A stretch of 64,000 nucleotides of DNA. Source: Pseudomonadota bacterium. GTDB lineage: Bacteria; Pseudomonadota; Alphaproteobacteria; Caulobacterales; Caulobacteraceae. This document shows, one piece after another, positions 59,440-64,000 of the stretch. Numbering within the stretch: the first letter of the stretch is position 1; every line of letters starts with the position of its first letter. The notes beneath the pieces are model-generated. The model had not been told where the DNA came from. It saw nothing but the letters and a program-made list of their open reading frames with translations, and ran no database searches. Made by a program: the position numbers and the translations under genes. Location: contig JAKBBV010000004.1 in assembly GCA_021808285.1 (NCBI GenBank), positions 33,095 through 97,094 on the forward strand, read 5' to 3'.

Positions 59440-59954
59440 GCGCCGGACCCGAGGCTACGGGCCTCCAAAGTCCGCGCTGTGCGGGCGTGGGCGTGGGTGA
59501 TGGCCACGGCCAGAGCGTCGGCGGCGTCGGCGGTGGGCTTTCCCGCCAGGGGCAACAGCCGGGCGACCATGAAGGCCACCTGGTCCTTGTCCGCGCCGCC
59601 AGCCCCGACCACGGCCTTTTTCACCAGGCGCGCGGCATATTCGGCGACCGGGAGCCCGGCGCGGGCCGGCGCCAGCATGGCCGCCGCGCGGGCATGACCC
59701 AGCTTCAGTGTGGAGGCGCCGTTGGCGGTGACGAAGACCTCCTCCACAGCCGCCTCCTGCGGATCATGCGCGTCGATCACCTCGCTCACTCCGGTGAGAA
59801 GCGCAAGAAGTCGCTCGGCCAGGGTCAGCCGCTCCGGAGGCGAGACCACGCCATGAGCCACATGGGAGATCCGCGCGCCCTCAACGCGGATCACACCCCA
59901 GCCCGTGCGGCGGAGTCCGGGATCCAGTCCAAGAATGCGAATCGTCCGGTCCAT
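59436..59954 (-). CDS. ruvC: crossover junction endodeoxyribonuclease RuvC
   Basis: [64 protein letters not shown]. Confidence 0.97.
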   Translation of the reverse strand: MDRTIRILGLDPGLRRTGWGVIRVEGARISHVAHGVVSPPERLTLAERLLALLTGVSEVIDAHDPQEAAVEEVFVTANGASTLKLGHARAAAMLAPARAGLPVAEYAARLVKKAVVGAGGADKDQVAFMVARLLPLAGKPTADAADALAVAITHAHARTARTLEARSLGSGA

Positions 59955-60026
59955 GGCGGAGACAGCGTCGCCGATCCCGCGTCCGGACGCAAAGCGTGCG
60001 GAGCTGACGCCCAGGCGCGTCCGCGC

Positions 60027-60773
60027 TCACCCCTGGAGGCGGGCGAATTCCGCCTCGTCTATATCCGCATTGGTCCAGACGCTCTGGACGTCGTCGTCAT
60101 CTTCCAGCGCGTCGATCAGTTTCAGCAGCGCCGCGACATCCTCTCCGGACACCGGCGTATCGGTCTTGGCCTTCCAGACCACCGCGGCCGACGCCGCCGG
60201 CCCCAGGGCGGTCTCCAGGACCTCCGCCACCGCATTCAGATCCTCGAAGGCGGTGAAGATCACGTGCTCGGTCTCGCCGGGCTCCACATCCTGCGCGCCC
60301 GCCTCGATGGCCGCCTCCATCAGCGTCTCTTCCGAGGCCGCCGACAAGGGATAGACGATGCGGCCCAGCCGCTCGAACATGAAGGATACGGCCCCGGTCT
60401 CGCCGAGATTGCCGCCGTTCTTGTTGAACACCGAGCGGACATTGGCGGCGGCGCGATTGCGGTTGTCGGTCAGAGCCTCGACGATCATTCCCACCCCGCC
60501 TGGCCCGAAGCCCTCATAGCGGATCTCTTCAAGACTATCGGCCTCGCCGCCCTGAGCCTTCTTGATGGCCCGGTCGATATTGTCCTTGGGCATGGACTCG
60601 GCCTTGGCGTTGGCGATGGCCAGTCTCAGGCGCGAATTGGCGGCCGGATCGGGCAGTCCCTGGCGCGCCGCTATGGTGATGTCCCGCGACAGCTTGGAGA
60701 ACAGCTTGGAGCGCGCCTTGTCTTGCTTATCTTTGCGAAACTGGATGTTCTTGAATTTGGAGTGGCCGGCCAT
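60027..60773 (-). CDS. yebC: YebC/PmpR family transcriptional regulator
   Basis: [89 protein letters not shown]. Confidence 0.97.
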   Translation of the reverse strand: MAGHSKFKNIQFRKDKQDKARSKLFSKLSRDITIAARQGLPDPAANSRLRLAIANAKAESMPKDNIDRAIKKAQGGEADSLEEIRYEGFGPGGVGMIVEALTDNRNRAAANVRSVFNKNGGNLGETGAVSFMFERLGRIVYPLSAASEETLMEAAIEAGAQDVEPGETEHVIFTAFEDLNAVAEVLETALGPAASAAVVWKAKTDTPVSGEDVAALLKLIDALEDDDDVQSVWTNADIDEAEFARLQG

Positions 60774-60896
60774 GGGTCCCGATCAGGGTATGTGGAGAGG
60801 TCGGCTCCATAGCGCCGCAATGCCGGTCGCGCCAGATTTCCGACGTGAGATCACGCGACAGGCGCGCTTGACTGAGTGCGGGATGAGGACCGGACG

Positions 60897-61169
60897 ATGA
60901 GCTTTGACGATATTCCCTACTCCGAGACCGAAGACGAGCCGCAGCTCTTCTCGGCCCAGGCCGGCGCCGGGTCGCGCCCGTCCGCGATTCAGGCCCTGGC
61001 GGCCCTGGCCCTCGGCGCCGCAGCCTTTGGCGCGGCCGCGATCGGCGCGCTCGCCATTGGCCGCCTGGCCATTGGCCGAATGAGGGTGGGTCGCCTCGAT
61101 GTCGAACACCTGTGGATCGGCCGGGTCGAGGGTCCTGGAGCAAAGCGGCTCCTCGACGCGGAGTCCTGA
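60897..61169 (+). CDS. small hypothetical protein with xIGxL-type short repeats
   Basis: ATG start, 90 aa, LGAAAFGAAAIGALAIGRLAIGRMRVGRLDVEHLWIGRVEG; between two minus-strand genes. Confidence 0.6.
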   Translation: MSFDDIPYSETEDEPQLFSAQAGAGSRPSAIQALAALALGAAAFGAAAIGALAIGRLAIGRMRVGRLDVEHLWIGRVEGPGAKRLLDAES

Positions 61170-61238
61170 GCCTCACCGCCTCAAAGGGTTGCTGAAGCGG
61201 AAGGCCCTGGCCGTTGGAGCAGACGGTCCAGACAGGGT

Positions 61239-62174
61239 TCAGGGACCGGAAGACGCGGGAACCGGCATGCAGACCAGGATCACCTCGCGGGCGGCCCTGT
61301 CGAAGATCAGGGCGGAGCACCCCGCCAGAGCCGCGCGCCCGATCACCAGCGAGTAGCCGGGCGGGCCCTCGCGACGCCTTGGGTGCACGACGATGTCGGC
61401 GGCATCGACGCCGCGATCCGCGATGGCTTCCGCATCCCCCAGGTCGGCGACCCGGACCTGCATCTGGGACACCCGCAGCGGGCCGATGGGCAGGGCTTTG
61501 GCCAGATCCATGCGCCGCGTCGGCCTGAGAACGCCAAAGGTCACCGGCGTCTCGCTCACCTGATCCGCAAGTTTGCCGCCATAGGCTGACGCGATCTGCG
61601 CCGCGGCGGCGGCGGAGGCCAGATTGTCTGGCCGGTCCAGATCCCATTGCGCAAAAACGGTTCTGCCGCCGAGGCTCAGGGCCACACCCAGAGCATGATC
61701 GGCGCTCTCCGCCATGGGCAGCGCCACCGCCGTCTCGCCGGGTTTGGGTGTCGACAGGGGGAAGACCACGCGGCCCGCGGGCAGGGCTTCGGGACCGATC
61801 ACCGCGTCAACCCCTACCGCCAGGGCCGTGGAAAACCACAGGGCCGGCGTTCGCGAACCCACCCCATCAACCTTCCAGGCAATCCGCCCGACATGGCCGG
61901 GGAGCCTCACGACGCCGATCCGGGCCGCCCCGGACCCCTCCGCGCGCAGACCAAGGCGGGCGACCAGGCCGGGGTCCAGCACCGGATAGGCAAACCCCAC
62001 GGGGCTCACCCGCAGACGGACGGGGATCCCTTGGACCTCGCCGGCGATGACAGCGTCGGAGGGAAGAACCAGGGGAGGCGCCGTCGCCGCCGGCGCCGCC
62101 CTGGCGAGGCAGGTCAGAACGAGCCCCAGGACCCCTGCCCCGCACGCCCCTGTCCGACGACGCCCAGCCATCAC
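61239..62174 (-). CDS. secreted protein, possibly divergent retropepsin-like aspartic protease fold
   Basis: Signal peptide; FAYPVLDPGLVARLGL resembles a degenerate DTGA loop; SLVIGRAALAGCSALIFDRAAREVIL resembles the retropepsin C-terminal strand. Confidence 0.65.
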   Translation of the reverse strand: MMAGRRRTGACGAGVLGLVLTCLARAAPAATAPPLVLPSDAVIAGEVQGIPVRLRVSPVGFAYPVLDPGLVARLGLRAEGSGAARIGVVRLPGHVGRIAWKVDGVGSRTPALWFSTALAVGVDAVIGPEALPAGRVVFPLSTPKPGETAVALPMAESADHALGVALSLGGRTVFAQWDLDRPDNLASAAAAAQIASAYGGKLADQVSETPVTFGVLRPTRRMDLAKALPIGPLRVSQMQVRVADLGDAEAIADRGVDAADIVVHPRRREGPPGYSLVIGRAALAGCSALIFDRAAREVILVCMPVPASSGP

Positions 62175-62187
62175 CTCGACGCGAGTC

Positions 62188-63006
62188 TCATCCCGGCACG
62201 GCCTCGCTCAGGCGCCCGCCGACGCGGATGGGGGCGATGAGCTGCGCCAGGCCAGAGCCCGCTCTGGTCTCCACAAGCACGCCGCAGACCGTCGCGGCCC
62301 CTTCGGCCGGCTTGTAGCGGCCGCCTGAGATCCGCGTGGTGAAGCGCCGCAGCGGTTCGTCCTTCTGGTTGCCGATGACGCTGTCATAGTCGGCGCAGGC
62401 CCCCGCGTCGGTCTGGTAAGCGGTCCCGCCGGGAAGGATCTGAGCATCGGCTGTCGGCACATGGGTGTGGGTGCCGACGACCAGGGTGGCGCGGCCATCG
62501 CAGAAATGTCCCATGGCCATCTTTTCGGACGTCGCCTCGGCGTGCATGTCGACGACGATCGCATCGGCGGCTTCGCCCAGGGGACAGGCGGCGAGTTCGC
62601 GGTCCACGGCCGCGAAGGGATCGTCGAGCGCGTCCATGTGCACACGCCCCAGCAGGTTCACCACCAGGATGCGGCGCCCGTCCGCCAGATCGAACAGCTG
62701 AGCGCCCCGACCCGGCGCCTGGGCCAGGGGGGGATAGTTGAGCGGCCGGATCAGGCGAGGCTCGCGCACGATATAGGTGAGGGCCTCCCTTTGATCCCAG
62801 GAGTGGTTGCCGAGCGTCAGGCAGTCCGCCCCGGCGTCGAAGAGCTCGCGCGCCGTCGCCTCGGTGACCCCGAAGCCCGCCGCCGCGTTCTCCGCATTGA
62901 CGATCACGAAGTCGAGCCCGAGTCGACGACGCAGGCCCGGCAGGTGCTCGGCGAGACCCTCGCGGCCCGCGCGCCCGACGACATCTCCAAAAAAGGCGAT
63001 CTTCAT
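62188..63006 (-). CDS. YmdB-family metallophosphoesterase (TIGR00282-like)
   Basis: MKIAFFGDVVGRAGREGLAEHLPGLRRRLGLDFVIVNAENAAAGFG; LTLGNHSWDQRE; IVDMHAEATSEKMAMGHFCDGRATLVVGTHTHVPTADAQIL. Confidence 0.95.
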   Translation of the reverse strand: MKIAFFGDVVGRAGREGLAEHLPGLRRRLGLDFVIVNAENAAAGFGVTEATARELFDAGADCLTLGNHSWDQREALTYIVREPRLIRPLNYPPLAQAPGRGAQLFDLADGRRILVVNLLGRVHMDALDDPFAAVDRELAACPLGEAADAIVVDMHAEATSEKMAMGHFCDGRATLVVGTHTHVPTADAQILPGGTAYQTDAGACADYDSVIGNQKDEPLRRFTTRISGGRYKPAEGAATVCGVLVETRAGSGLAQLIAPIRVGGRLSEAVPG

Positions 63007-63581
63007 GTGAAGAGCCTATACCCGGTTTCCGTCAGGATCGCGTCCAGGCGCGCATCGTGGCTCGCCATGGGAATGTTCGCCGCCTCCTGACCGGAAAAGG
63101 CGAGGCCGACGGCGAGGGGACGGGGTCCCGCCTGGCGCAGGGCCGCCAAGGTCCGATCGTAATATCCGCCGCCATATCCCAGGCGTCCGCCCTGAGCGTC
63201 AAAGCCCAGCAGGGGAACCAGGAGCAGGTCCGGACGTCTTGCCGGGGCCTCCGGCGGCGGCCCATCAATCCCCGCGAGATCAGGAACATGACGCGCCCGA
63301 TCACCCGCCTCACGGAACACCAGGGGTCCGCGCTTTTGCACGACCACGGGCAGGAGGGCGACGGCGCCCAGGGCGGCCAGGCGGTCAAGCACCGGGCCGG
63401 GATCGAATTCTCCGCCCATCGGGCGATAGGCGGCGACGAAGCGCGGCGCCGGGACCGGCGGACGGAAGACCGCCGCCGCCAGGCGCGCCGCGGACAGGCG
63501 ATCGACATCCAGGGCTTCGCGCCTGGCGATGAGCTCGCCGCGCAGTCGGCGCTTGGCCGAACGCATCTCAAGATCGGTCAC
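63003..63581 (-). CDS. 5-formyltetrahydrofolate cyclo-ligase
   Basis: AKRRLRGELIARREALD; DLLLVPLLGFDAQGGRLGYGGGYYDRTLAALR. Confidence 0.93.
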   Translation of the reverse strand: MTDLEMRSAKRRLRGELIARREALDVDRLSAARLAAAVFRPPVPAPRFVAAYRPMGGEFDPGPVLDRLAALGAVALLPVVVQKRGPLVFREAGDRARHVPDLAGIDGPPPEAPARRPDLLLVPLLGFDAQGGRLGYGGGYYDRTLAALRQAGPRPLAVGLAFSGQEAANIPMASHDARLDAILTETGYRLFT

Positions 63582-63614
63582 AGGCGTCGGGCGTTCTTCC
63601 GCTGGGGCCAGGTG

Positions 63615-63770
63615 CGGCGTAGAGGGGCGGGGTGACGGGCGCCGCGAAGCCGTGAGGGCGGTTTAAATCCCCTCGGACCTGGATGACCAGGTGGGCGCCG
63701 TGTGACCAAAACCACGATTTCGGTCAGGGACAGCTCCCGAATGAGGTGATTAAGGTCCCCGGGATTTGAA
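63615..63770 (-). ncRNA. ssrS: 6S RNA candidate (boundaries approximate)
   Basis: Minus-strand GTCCCTGACCGAAAT ... CAGGTCCGAGGGGATTTAAACCGCCC resembles the E. coli 6S bubble flanks GTCCCCTGAGCCGATATTT ... GGTCCGTCCGAGAAGCCTTAAAACTGCG; located immediately upstream of 5-FCL, the classic ssrS-ygfA arrangement. Confidence 0.8.
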
Positions 63771-64000
63771 GCCATCGACGCGAGACGCAGTCATCCCGTC
63801 ATGGACGCTTTTAGGCCCTGCCCGGCGCAGGCTCAAGCGGGACGTGGCCATGCCGCGCGTCCCCCGGCGTCGCGCCACGGGAATCGCATTTGAAAAAGAG
63901 TATGTAGCGCGAAGGGGCGAACGGGATTCTTTAGGTCGGCGGCTCATGCAGGAGGCGTCGATGTTATGGCTGTCGCGGTGCTTTTCGGATGTTCCGGATC

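Noticed and set aside
63578-63947. Two small minus-strand ORFs (65 aa each) upstream of 5-FCL
   Set aside because: The first overlaps the 6S RNA candidate; neither looks like ZapA or any recognisable protein.

Overview
64-kb window of high-GC alphaproteobacterial chromosome; gene content and order look Caulobacterales-like, but that is an inference. About 50 CDS can be supported. Recognisable blocks: (i) a CocE/NonD hydrolase - TonB receptor - MFS module (1-7 kb); (ii) an S9 peptidase divergent from an AcrA-AcrB-NodT type RND efflux operon (7-15.4 kb); (iii) a TonB receptor / SDR / acyl-CoA ligase / TetR / carboxylesterase / MFS catabolic cluster (17-26 kb); (iv) HxlR-SDR-DsbA-family isomerase, sulfotransferase + class IV aminotransferase, and thiolase (28-33 kb); (v) rpmI-rplT-pheS-pheT (39-43.5 kb); (vi) GGDEF/EAL, EipA-like DUF1134, lepA (44-49 kb); (vii) yebC-ruvCAB-ybgC-tolQRAB (54-61 kb) with no pal after tolB; (viii) 5-FCL and YmdB genes preceded by a convincing 6S RNA candidate. 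The most interesting non-coding signal is a pair of perfect 25-26 bp inverted repeats with core TTTCGGGGACGCTATATTTAATT. Both sit exactly between convergent genes and touch or overlap the stop codon of the minus-strand gene; a decayed third half-copy may lie near 7.1 kb, also between convergent genes. A second, degenerate dispersed intergenic repeat has three copies. I found no CRISPR array, rRNA, IS transposase, prophage or recognisable defence island, and no clearly new multi-gene system.
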